The notes under the pieces: model-generated
The model's database searches: none
Seen by the model: only the letters and a program-made list of their open reading frames with translations
Told to the model about the DNA's origin: nothing
Shown: one piece after another, positions 1-10,316 of the stretch
How positions within the stretch are numbered: position 1 is the stretch's first letter
How the letters are laid out: each line of letters begins with the position of its first letter
Made by a program: the position numbers and the translations under genes
Assembly: GCF_000760515.2 (NCBI RefSeq)
Contig: NW_013546138.1
Coordinates: forward strand, 1-21,389
Length of the DNA stretch: 21,389 bases
Direction: 5' to 3'
Source of the DNA: Mitosporidium daphniae
Taxonomy: Eukaryota > Microsporidia

Positions 1-12
1 AAAGCCGCATCC

Positions 13-2948
<2,936 letters not shown>

Positions 2949-2986
2949 AGCGGTCGATAATTATTTGTAATTTTGGGGGTCAACTT

Positions 2987-2992
2987 AATAAA
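2987..2992 (+). terminator. Poly(A) signal AATAAA after RecQ
   Basis: A canonical AATAAA lies 38 bases after the RecQ stop and 25 bases before the ORC2 ATG. It sits in the 12-mer TAATAAATTTTA, which recurs after MRE11 at 12264. It is likely the cleavage signal for RecQ mRNA. Confidence 0.5.
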
Positions 2993-3017
2993 TTTTATCT
3001 TTGCCGGTCGCGCTGCA

Positions 3018-4244
3018 ATGGAAAACTCTCATTCTGAAGAAATTGCCTCCTTATTTTCGAGCAAAGAATTTTTATATCCAATCTGGTATTTTCAGCTCAC
3101 AAAAGGGTTCAACATCCTCCTGCATGGTTATGGGTCCAAAAGAGTATTGCTCAAAAAGTTTTGCGAAAGCCCTATTGTCTTGAAAGCATATAGGGTCTTC
3201 TACATTGACGGGTGCAACCAATCTCTCACGCTAGATTCAATTCTTCACAAGTTGCATCAGGAGTACATTGCCCATTTTGATGGCTCTTATAAAGCCTTTA
3301 AAAGGCTAACTTCTATCCAAGAAAAATGTAAATACATCATATCTACGCTTAGCCAGCTGATGAAACAAAGCAATGACCCTTCTTTTAGCTTTATCGATGA
3401 AAGACCGACGCCCATTTTGTTTGCCATATCAAACATTGATGGTTCTGGCTTTACCTCGCCCATTCGAGCAGCGGAATTAAAAAGCTTTCTATATTGTGCA
3501 CTTGGACAAATTGAGCAGTTTAGGTTTGTTGCAACTACAGACCACATCAACGGCCCGCTTTTGGTAGATCCAACGTACATTTCATGCGCAAGATTGCTGT
3601 TTTATGACGTTACCACGTTTCTAAACTACCAGGAGGAAATCAAAAGCTGCGACTTTTCTCTATATAGGGGCAAAAAAATCCTGGATGGGAACCAACAAAG
3701 CCATTTAAGTGTGATCACGGTATTGAACAATCTCTCAAGCAATGCCAGAAAGATCTATGCCCTGTTTCTTCATGTTCAATACAAATGGGCCTGCATTAAC
3801 GATGAAAACATGGCCTTTAAAATTAATTGTAACGCCAACACCACACCGCCATCCAAGACTTGCTCCAAAAGTAGGCCAGCGGTTGATGCGACGCTTTCTT
3901 GTAAAATCAATTCGTTTTCGCTGAAAAATCTTGAAAATTCACCCTCTGTAAACCGGCTTGCGTTGAAACTGGTATCATCGTCGCCAGCACCGCTTGCTGC
4001 TTCTTCAGCCGGCCAGGTCCCTGATTACTTGCAGTTTCCTGGGATTTCGTTTTCAGTATTTTTCAACTTATCGCTGGAAAACTTTTTGGTCGCCAACGAT
4101 GTATCTTTCAAAGCGATTATCCACGAGTTTTTGGATCATAACATTCTATGTTGTAAAAAATCGGACGAAGGCGAGGATGTATATCACATTCCATTTAAGA
4201 TGGGCATTTTGATTTTGATTTCTAAAGACTTGAAAATTAATTAA
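3018..4244 (+). CDS. ORC2: Origin recognition complex subunit 2
   Basis: ORC2 is a subunit of the six-part complex that marks replication origins and loads MCM helicase in the nucleus. The 408-residue product carries the family's diagnostic non-catalytic P-loop-like element FNILLHGYGSKR (residues 31-42), then the Walker-B-like region ILFAISNIDG, the strongly conserved ATTDHINGPLL and LLFYDVTTFLNYQEE, and VLNNLSSNARKIYALFL. The C-terminal part (FLVANDVSFKAIIHEFLDHNIL, split here by me only for description) matches the ORC2 winged helix. The long disordered N-terminus of yeast and animal ORC2 is absent: the protein starts almost at the AAA+-like core. I chose the ATG at 3018 because the frame upstream of it has no other ATG. 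No intron is visible, in contrast to adjacent RecQ. A low-complexity Thr/Ser/Pro stretch (about residues 270-335) links the AAA+ and winged-helix parts. Confidence 0.93.
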   Translation: MENSHSEEIASLFSSKEFLYPIWYFQLTKGFNILLHGYGSKRVLLKKFCESPIVLKAYRVFYIDGCNQSLTLDSILHKLHQEYIAHFDGSYKAFKRLTSIQEKCKYIISTLSQLMKQSNDPSFSFIDERPTPILFAISNIDGSGFTSPIRAAELKSFLYCALGQIEQFRFVATTDHINGPLLVDPTYISCARLLFYDVTTFLNYQEEIKSCDFSLYRGKKILDGNQQSHLSVITVLNNLSSNARKIYALFLHVQYKWACINDENMAFKINCNANTTPPSKTCSKSRPAVDATLSCKINSFSLKNLENSPSVNRLALKLVSSSPAPLAASSAGQVPDYLQFPGISFSVFFNLSLENFLVANDVSFKAIIHEFLDHNILCCKKSDEGEDVYHIPFKMGILILISKDLKIN

Positions 4245-4252
4245 CTTTTTGT

Positions 4253-4258
4253 AATAAA
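4253..4258 (+). terminator. Poly(A) signal AATAAA after ORC2
   Basis: An AATAAA starts nine bases after the ORC2 stop codon. Its last base is the A of the ATG of the tentative small gene at 4258, so if that gene is real the two transcripts must overlap. Confidence 0.45.
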
Positions 4259-4633
4259 TGAGGAGGGCAAAGACAAATTCCTTTATCGCGTGAAGAAAAT
4301 TAACATAAAAGAATCGCATTTCTACAGCCTTTTTGGCCCGCTTGATATTTCTGTGACAATGCAGGTGGTGGGACGCAGTGCATGTGACCTTTAACCGTGG
4401 GTTCAAAGCCCATCATTAAACCACACCTCTCGACAACATTCAGGGAAATTCAATCTTCAAATGCACAGTGGGAGACTTTTATCGATCCCCAAAATCGTAG
4501 ACATTATGGACAAAGGCCGATTTGGGCCGCTAACGCAATCAGAACAGGCTTTCCGGCCTCCAACCCCAAGCGGCACATAAAGAAGCCGAGACATTCCAAA
4601 CTATTTCCATCGATGCGATTGGCTGTGGTTTAA
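4258..4633 (+). CDS. Tentative small basic protein, unrecognised
   Basis: A 97-residue frame can be built with two GT-AG introns at 4290-4327 (38 nt) and 4365-4408 (44 nt). The exons are 4258-4289, 4328-4364 and 4409-4633, starting at ATG and ending TAA. The product begins MRRAKTNSFIALFGPL, which could be a short mitochondrial presequence. It ends in a basic stretch around NPKRHIKKPRHSK. Both introns hold TTAAC-type branch-like motifs (ATTAAC, TTTAACC), as confident introns here do. The last exon alone is a 74-codon open stretch. I do not recognise a family, and the first intron is slightly longer than most proven ones. The alternative is non-coding spacer with a chance open frame. Confidence 0.3.
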
Positions 4634-4884
4634 TTGATGCTAGGGCTAGGTGTCCGCTATGCTGCACCCTGACCCCCACGACGTATCTAAACTATAAACT
4701 TTGATGGTCAAATAGGAAATCCTTAATTTGATAATGCTGTTTTTAAACCCAGCACCATTAATTTTTGTAAACGTTGGTCAGCACATTAATATCTACGTAG
4801 GCACACTGATCTTTAAATTTGAAAAGCAAACTGATGTGGTTATTTACATTGTTTTGAAAAATTATATTTTGGTTTCCCTCAGTA
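4634..4884. other. Intergenic region upstream of signal peptide peptidase
   Basis: These 251 bases run from a short GC-richer stretch (4640-4685) to AT-rich DNA just before the ATG at 4885. An open frame across 4728-4958 has no ATG supported by homology and reads as hydrophobic AT-rich noise. I see no RNA gene or repeat. Confidence 0.5.
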
Positions 4885-6091
4885 ATGGATCCTCTTATCG
4901 TTTCCTATACCGCCATCATAACGATGGCCGTACTTCCAATAGTCATCGGATCTTATAGATCAATTCCTAGTTCCAAAAAGAAGAAGGAAACAGAGATCAT
5001 GTCTTCGAGGGATGCATGGCTTGCGCCTTTGGTCGGATCTGCGGTTTTGGTTTTGCTCTATGTGCTTGTTAAATACGTCTCAAAGGAAATGATCAATATA
5101 TTCATTACTGGATATGTCACTTTTTTTGGAAGTGTATGCATTGTTCAATTGATCACCCCTGAACTACGCTCTCTTATTCAGCGATTGCTAAACATCAAGC
5201 CCGAAGAGCCCGCTGACAGCCCCCAAGAGCCCATCAGCTCGAATTTTAGCACGGCTGAAAGTGCATCTAATGCTGAGAACAGTAGAGCCGCCTCTTCAGA
5301 AGATCAAAGTAAAGCTACCCCCCCTGCCTCATCTCCTCACTGTGACACCATTTCGGTTTTGTGCCCAATTTCACTCAAATTGAAAATCCGCAAGAAAGTG
5401 TTTTTTTCCCTGTCTTTTGATATTCTCGATATTTTATCTGTAATTCTAGTGTCCGCATTTGCTGCATATTATGTCATCTATAAAAACTGGATTGCATCCA
5501 ATGTCTATGGCGAGGCTATTTGCTTTGGCGCCATTTCATTGATCCATTTGGATTCTTTCATCACCGGTTCTGTGCTTCTTTCGGGATTATTTCTTTATGA
5601 TATTTTTTGGGTTTTCGGAACCGATGTAATGGTTACCGTTGCGCAGTCTTTTGATGCCCCTTTACTTCTTCGCTTTCCTCGCAATATTTTCGCCTCCTCA
5701 AGTCAATGGACTATGTTGGGACTTGGTGATATCGTCGTTCCTGGTACCATTTGACCTTGAATTTATTTTAGGAATCTTCATTTCCCTTTGCCTGCGTTAC
5801 GATCACGAAAAGGCTGGAAAACCAGAGTCCCATGATTTTGCGAAACCATACTTTAACACTTGCCTTGTAGCCTACGTTTTGGGATTGATTACAACAATCG
5901 TTGTTATGCATACTTTCAAAGCAGCCCAGCCAGCTCTATTGTATTTGTCTCCTGCCTGTGTTTTATCAGTTATTTTTGTCGCTATTTTCAAGGGCGACCT
6001 GAAAAATATCATCAGCTACACCTCTGGTCCCAACGAGGAGAAGAAAGCCAAGCTCGTGGAAGAGCAGCCCCCAGCCCCCAATAACTCTTGA
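4885..6091 (+). CDS. SPP: Signal peptide peptidase, intramembrane aspartyl protease
   Basis: This multi-pass ER membrane protease cleaves remnant signal peptides and some tail-anchored proteins within the bilayer. Two exons (4885-5743 and 5772-6091) encode 392 residues. Both catalytic aspartates are present: YD at residues 238-239 within YDIFWVFGTDVMVT, and GLGD at 279-282. The PAL motif is at 340-342 (AQPALLYLSPAC). About nine hydrophobic segments are visible, as expected for the family. A hydrophilic Ser/Ala/Glu/Pro loop of about 50 residues (roughly 110-160) lies before the catalytic half and looks disordered. The 28-nt intron falls right after GLGDIVVPG; retained, it gives a stop three codons on. 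The ATG at 4885 opens into a first transmembrane helix. The C-terminus is hydrophilic without an obvious KKXX signal. The single gap is a normal intron rather than a frameshift, because it has GT, AG and a TTGAC. Confidence 0.95.
5744..5771 (+). other. 28-nt intron in signal peptide peptidase
   Basis: GT-AG intron in phase 1. It joins GLGDIVVPG to IFISLCLRYD, the expected family sequence. It contains TTGAC at 5751-5755, 17 bases before the acceptor, and an in-frame TGA. Confidence 0.92.
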
Positions 6092-6243
6092 TAAATGAGT
6101 TAAATTTTAATTTGCACCAAAACACCAATTCCACACGCCATAACTAATTTTAATCCCCGAGTCTGATTGGACGATTTGGAATTTGATATTTGGTTCGTCA
6201 AATGATAACTTTGTAACCAGAAAAAGTAGATTCTTTTTCCACT

Positions 6244-7758
6244 ATGTATCTAGTTGGTACTTTTGCTTTGTCTATAACGCTCATAACGGCAGTCCACGGT
6301 GCTGCTGAATTCAATAGGCAAGCAATCAAACTTTTATGCCCACCAAGTTATGAAAAGCTAACAAAACTTGTTGTTAACGAAGACAGCCCTTTCAGAACGA
6401 TATGTGCAGATCAGATCGACCTGCTGCTAAACACAGGGGTTATCACTCGAACCGATACGCAAGAGTTTAAAAGTAAAGATGCGAAGGATGTATACGAAGG
6501 AATATTAGCTACTACTTCATTTCCTGGCGGCCTGGAAAAATACAAAAAAATCACATTTGCTCCGTCAATTCGGGACGGAAATAGTTTATTTAAAAAACAT
6601 TCAATTGTGCAGAAAATTGAGGCTGATAAGGATCGAAAGATGTTGGTATCCAAGCTTCTTGATTTCCTTTTTCTTGAAAAGAGTCTTATCTTTTTGCGTG
6701 TCGGGATCGAACTTAATCAAAAGAAACAAGAATCTGCTCAAAAACCACCAGATTCTGCTTCCACTTATCATAAATACGTTGATTATGTTCTTAGCAGAAA
6801 ACGGAGCTTAGTCAAGAAAATCGAACCCATCGATGATGCCACCAATGATGATGATAGTGATGACGATTTGGCTTTTTATGATGCAAAAGAAACCCTAGCT
6901 GAAAGTGACGACTATTACCTGCTTGAACCAAAGGAATCAGATTTTGCCTTTTTTTCTGCTTATGCCAAACTGGGAGAAAAGTTCAAATTGAGGCCAATGC
7001 AAGTTTCTGACAAATTACTTTCCCAACATTTTGATCCAATCGCCTTTGAAGAAAAGTTTTGGGAAAATTTCAATATCACGTTGTTAGCAACAAAATTTTC
7101 TGATCGCTTGAAAAATCTCAAGGATGAAAATGGGTCAAAGGATACAAAGTTAAAAGACAAGCTAAAGCGCTCGCTCTTTTTATTTCTATATGAACCAGAA
7201 CAAATTGATGGACTAATCAGTTTCGAAAAGACTGATAAAGATAAGCTGCGTGATACTATAATTTTGGCATGGTACAAGCTGGGATTTGCCACACTTGGCC
7301 CTTCGGCTGGGGTTTTTGATAGCTTGCTTAAGGCAGCAAAAGAAGTAAAAGAAAAATTCTTCCCAAAGGTATTCACCCCAGCAGTTAATCAAGCGGTTAA
7401 AACAGTAAACAATGCTTATGAATCAACAATGGAAAAGACCGGAAACGTTATTGAAGCCGGTGCCAAATTTTACCCTAAATCGATTACAGAAAAAGCTAAA
7501 GGCGCATCCGAACAATTGATTGTTAGAATACTTAAAATTTTCTTGAAGCAATTCGAGTCTTACATCGTGCCTTTATTGATATTTTTAAACATTTATCTCT
7601 ACATCTTCTTTCCAACGTTTTGGAGCCTTTTAATCGTTGTAATTTTACCTACATATCTCTGTGTGCGCCTGTATCGCTCTATAACGGCCTCTAAAGAATG
7701 GAAAAGTGCGAAAAAGTTTTTCAACTACCTTTTTTCAGGCTTCATCCATGTTTTTTAA
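6244..7758 (+). CDS. Secreted/ER membrane protein of unknown family
   Basis: I do not recognise this 504-residue protein. It starts with a clear signal peptide (MYLVGTFALSITLITAVHGA, likely cleaved near residue 19-20). A charged, largely helical lumenal or extracellular region follows. It holds an aspartate-rich run at about residues 197-212 (DDATNDDDSDDD). Near residues 380-425 is a stretch of short amphipathic helices (NQAVKTVNNAYESTMEKTG), and at about 440-478 a hydrophobic block reads as two close transmembrane helices, a hairpin split around FFPTFW. The last 25 residues are basic and aromatic. The gene is intronless and has an ATG with no upstream in-frame alternative nearby. Codon use looks like its neighbours. 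The layout suggests an ER or cell-surface membrane protein, but any function would be a guess. Confidence 0.82.
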   Translation: MYLVGTFALSITLITAVHGAAEFNRQAIKLLCPPSYEKLTKLVVNEDSPFRTICADQIDLLLNTGVITRTDTQEFKSKDAKDVYEGILATTSFPGGLEKYKKITFAPSIRDGNSLFKKHSIVQKIEADKDRKMLVSKLLDFLFLEKSLIFLRVGIELNQKKQESAQKPPDSASTYHKYVDYVLSRKRSLVKKIEPIDDATNDDDSDDDLAFYDAKETLAESDDYYLLEPKESDFAFFSAYAKLGEKFKLRPMQVSDKLLSQHFDPIAFEEKFWENFNITLLATKFSDRLKNLKDENGSKDTKLKDKLKRSLFLFLYEPEQIDGLISFEKTDKDKLRDTIILAWYKLGFATLGPSAGVFDSLLKAAKEVKEKFFPKVFTPAVNQAVKTVNNAYESTMEKTGNVIEAGAKFYPKSITEKAKGASEQLIVRILKIFLKQFESYIVPLLIFLNIYLYIFFPTFWSLLIVVILPTYLCVRLYRSITASKEWKSAKKFFNYLFSGFIHVF

Positions 7759-7855
7759 AGATATTTGGCATATCCACTAACAATCATATGAATTGGCGAA
7801 TTGGAAACGGCAACCAAATTTAAATCGCTCAATAACAGAATACGACAAGCTATTT

Positions 7856-7861
7856 AATAAA
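7856..7861 (+). terminator. Poly(A) signal AATAAA after the orphan membrane gene
   Basis: An AATAAA lies 97 bases after the stop, within an AT-rich 164-base spacer. It is about 60 bases before the NAR1 ATG and is the only canonical hexamer in this spacer. Confidence 0.45.
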
Positions 7862-7922
7862 TCTGTAAAATTTGAGTTCTTTTATCGCGGTTGCCACATA
7901 AATTTTACTCTTTAATTTAATA

Positions 7923-9218
7923 ATGTCCAAAAAGGCCGGGATTTCTTCTCTTCTTTCGGCTTCAGATCTTAATGATTACATTTTACCATCTCAGGCATGC
8001 ATACTTCCGCCGATCGAAGGCTCACAGGACACAAACAATGCTGTAGAGGTCGGGGTGTACCAAAAGAGAACATCCACTCCAGAAACAACGGAAAAAGTTT
8101 CGATTTCATTAAAAGACTGCCTTGCTTGTTCTGGATGTGTTACATCCACAGAGTTGGCTTTAATTGGGCAGCAGACAAGCCTCGATTTTTTACAGGCCTT
8201 AAAAAGCAAGGCCGTTGCGGTCTCCATATCTCCTCAGTCTATTGCCTCGCTCGCCGTAAAATATTCCACCTCATGGGAAAGAATGGCTTCTCGGCTTTGC
8301 CTTTTCTTGAAGTCTATTTTAAAAGTTTCTCGAGTTTTTGATCAAAGAGTAGCTGCGAAAATTGCGCTTTCCTTAAGCCTAGCAGAATTTATCTCGTATC
8401 CTCGCTCGGAAAACCCAGTTGTTGTTTCTCAATGCCCAGCCGTGGTTTCTTATATTGAAAAAAGCCATCCAAAAATTGTTAGCCTCCTATCGAGGATAAA
8501 AACATGCCAGCAAATTCTTGGAGAAATTTTAAAAGACGTCGAAGATATTTTTCACGTATCAATTGCGCCCTGTTATGATAAGAAACTTGAATCTTTCAGG
8601 GATGGGGAAACTATCGGTTGTGTTATTACCACAGTTGAGCTGGAGAATATATGCAACGACTATTCATTTGACCTTTCATCATCATCAATAGATGGCGCCT
8701 GGTTTGATGATCTCCCTCGCAGCGATTTCATCTGTCGTGCATTGGTGATTGGGGAGGCAGAGGGATTTAATGATCAATGGGGAACGGGTGGATTTCTTGC
8801 CGCTATTCTGTCCTATTTTTCAGCCAGAGGATATTTAGTGGAAAAAAAGGAATTTTCTAAAGATTTTGTCGAATGGCATGTACAAGATGTGGGAAAGTCA
8901 TCTCCAGCCATGTTGATGGCTACTTGCTTTGGATTTAAAAATATCCAAAACACGATTCGAAAAATCAAAGGTTCTTCCTCAAAATATTCGTACGTTGAAA
9001 TGATGGCATGTCCATCTGCCTGTCTCAACGGAGGTGGACAGATACCGGCATTAAATCTTTCTGAGATTTCCAAAAAGTACAGTGAATCCATTCCAGATTT
9101 ATTTTTCTCGAGCATCACTCCATGGGCCAATATCGGCCAGCCGCTTCCTTTTCAGGCTACATTCAAGCCTGTGGAGGCCATTTCAAGCCGTCCTGTGTGG
9201 GCCCAGGTTCAATGGTAG
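7923..9218 (+). CDS. NAR1: Cytosolic Fe-S protein assembly factor Nar1 (iron-hydrogenase-like)
   Basis: Nar1 (CIAO3/NARFL in animals) links the early CIA scaffold to the targeting complex that inserts Fe-S clusters into cytosolic and nuclear proteins. The 431-residue product has the two cluster sites of the family. The N-terminal site uses C26 (SQACILPP) plus C66, C69 and C72 (DCLACSGC). The second uses C171 (SQCPAVV), C217 (IAPCYDKK), C363 and C367 (MACPSACLNGGGQ). GEAEGFNDQWGTGGF, also conserved in the family, precedes the last pair. The protein ends in tryptophan (VQW), as CIA factors and clients often do. No intron is present, and the ATG at 7923 begins the usual short Nar1 N-terminus. 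Many nuclear DNA enzymes depend on this pathway, though RecQ and MRE11 next to it are not Fe-S proteins. Confidence 0.96.
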   Translation: MSKKAGISSLLSASDLNDYILPSQACILPPIEGSQDTNNAVEVGVYQKRTSTPETTEKVSISLKDCLACSGCVTSTELALIGQQTSLDFLQALKSKAVAVSISPQSIASLAVKYSTSWERMASRLCLFLKSILKVSRVFDQRVAAKIALSLSLAEFISYPRSENPVVVSQCPAVVSYIEKSHPKIVSLLSRIKTCQQILGEILKDVEDIFHVSIAPCYDKKLESFRDGETIGCVITTVELENICNDYSFDLSSSSIDGAWFDDLPRSDFICRALVIGEAEGFNDQWGTGGFLAAILSYFSARGYLVEKKEFSKDFVEWHVQDVGKSSPAMLMATCFGFKNIQNTIRKIKGSSSKYSYVEMMACPSACLNGGGQIPALNLSEISKKYSESIPDLFFSSITPWANIGQPLPFQATFKPVEAISSRPVWAQVQW

Positions 9219-9280
9219 TTCTGTGGATGTTAAAATATCTCCCCTTCGGGTTGGATCCGATTCAAAGTCACTTGGTGCAT

Positions 9281-9300
9281 GCCATGCCATGCCATGCCAT
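9281..9300 (+). repeat. Tandem pentanucleotide (GCCAT)x4
   Basis: Four exact GCCAT units lie in the spacer between the converging NAR1 and SCO1 genes. Period 5 extends a few bases each side (GCAT before, G after). It is a short microsatellite with no visible secondary function. Confidence 0.85.
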
Positions 9301-9414
9301 GTTACCAGCTAAAACAGGCCAGTGTGTATGGGTGTGTTTAAATCCATCATATCTAGAGTTCCATGCAAATAATCGGTTAATGGCAGCCCTTAAACTGCAT
9401 CATATATGCTGACT

Positions 9415-9420
9415 AATAAA
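9415..9420 (+). terminator. Poly(A) signal AATAAA after NAR1
   Basis: The hexamer occurs in GACTAATAAAGC, 197 bases after the NAR1 stop and 63 bases before the end of the convergent SCO1 gene. A 3' UTR of about 200 bases would be long for this window. Confidence 0.4.
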
Positions 9421-9481
9421 GCGCTTCTAATGTATCATGGGGAAGTACTTTTTCCTTAGCCCTTTTGCATAAATATATGAA

Positions 9482-9487
9482 TTTATT
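9482..9487 (-). terminator. AATAAA overlapping the SCO1 stop codon
   Basis: On the minus strand the SCO1 terminal sequence reads CAA TAA AT, so the TAA stop lies inside an AATAAA hexamer. If used, the SCO1 3' UTR would be about 10-30 bases. Confidence 0.35.
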
Positions 9488-10315
9488 GGTAAATAAACTG
9501 CGATATTCTTTCATTGAGCTTGGAGATAACTTTTGATAGCTCCATGTCGCTTCCAAAGAAGTCTAGAAATTTACCATCCGGTCCAACAAGGTAAAAGAAC
9601 ACAGAATGGTCGACAAGATAATCTTCCTTGGTTTCGTCGGTTAGCGGATTAACACTAAAATATACACGATATTGCTTTGCGAATTTCAGCAGCTGTTCTT
9701 TAGTGCCCGTAAGCCCCATCATCTTTGGGTGGAAATCTTTCAAATATTCAGAAATGGCTTCTGGCGTATCTCGTTTCGGGTCCACAGAAACGAAAACCGG
9801 GTTAATGAGGTCACGAGTGCTTGGATGTTTATCCATCTCATTGACGATTGCTGTCAATTTATCCAATTCTTCGGGACAAATGTCGGGACAATGGGTAAAC
9901 CCAAAATAAAGTAGAGAAAATCTGTCTTGAAAAATCGACTCGTTAACGATTTGCCCGGATTTATCAATCAGAGTAAACGGCTGGCCGCCAATCCGAGCAT
10001 TTCCAATGGACCCAGTGGCACTGTTAATTAATTCCATTTCTAGACACAGCGAAAGAAGCGATACTTACTTTTGGATTCCAGCTTCTTCTTCTCTTCAACA
10101 AAATATACCAGCAAGCAAGCAGCTGTAAGGCTTGTAACTGCAAAGGGCCAAAAAAAGTTTGTCGACCTTCTACGAATCGAAGCCGAACCTTGTGTGAAGT
10201 TCGGTGCATCTGAGTACGATGCAAAGGAGTTCTTTTTGAAAAGGAAGCGAGGAAACCCCAAACTTGACTTGAAAAATTGCTGCATGTGAAGAAATTTAAA
10301 AAAATTCAAAGCCAT
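9483..10315 (-). CDS. SCO1: SCO1/2-like copper chaperone for cytochrome c oxidase
   Basis: SCO proteins deliver copper to the CuA site of cytochrome c oxidase subunit 2 at the mitochondrial inner membrane. Two exons on the minus strand (10315-10069, 10039-9483) give 267 residues. The basic, Phe-rich N-terminus looks like a mitochondrial presequence. One transmembrane helix follows at about residues 53-73, then the thioredoxin-like domain. Copper ligands are C133 and C137 (HCPDICPEE) and H227 (YLVDHSVFF). VSVDPKRDTPE is also typical. The 29-nt intron (10068-10040) has a textbook GTAAGT donor and restores KKLESKKMELIN. The ATG at 10315 shares two bases with the MRE11 ATG. An in-frame ATG at 10339 would lengthen the product by eight residues and one at 10285 would shorten it by ten. 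The gene shows that the organism keeps complex IV, unlike canonical microsporidia. Confidence 0.96.
10040..10068 (-). other. 29-nt intron in SCO1
   Basis: On the minus strand this begins GTAAGT and ends TCTAG. It is phase 1 and separates the transmembrane exon from the thioredoxin-like domain exon. Reading through gives a stop soon after. Confidence 0.9.
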
Positions 10316-10316
10316 G
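10313..10316. promoter_or_regulatory. Overlapping divergent start codons of SCO1 and MRE11 (CATG)
   Basis: The palindrome CATG supplies the ATG of MRE11 on the plus strand (10314-10316) and the ATG of SCO1 on the minus strand (10315-10313). There is no intergenic space, so each promoter and 5' UTR must lie inside the other gene's first exon or intron. Confidence 0.75.

Noticed and set aside
4397-4420. tRNA T-arm-like GTGGG-TTCAAAG-CCCAT
   Set aside because: The T-arm pairs, but there is no matching acceptor 5' strand, D-arm or anticodon arm in the 60 bases upstream.
4728-4958. 76-codon hydrophobic open frame before signal peptide peptidase
   Set aside because: AT-rich, no ATG-led homology, and it overlaps the confident ATG at 4885 in another frame.
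5730-5800. Frameshift in signal peptide peptidase after GLGD
   Set aside because: A 28-nt GT-AG segment with a TTGAC explains the shift and gives the expected family sequence.
6960-7376. Minus-strand open frame inside the orphan gene
   Set aside because: The plus frame has a signal peptide and membrane helices; the antisense frame is Ser/Phe-rich as expected from a Lys/Glu-rich gene read backwards.
8813-9130. Minus-strand open frame inside NAR1
   Set aside because: Antisense to the conserved second cysteine cluster of NAR1.
9277-9301. (GCCAT)n as CRISPR or protein-binding array
   Set aside because: Only four units of five bases, no spacers; a simple microsatellite.
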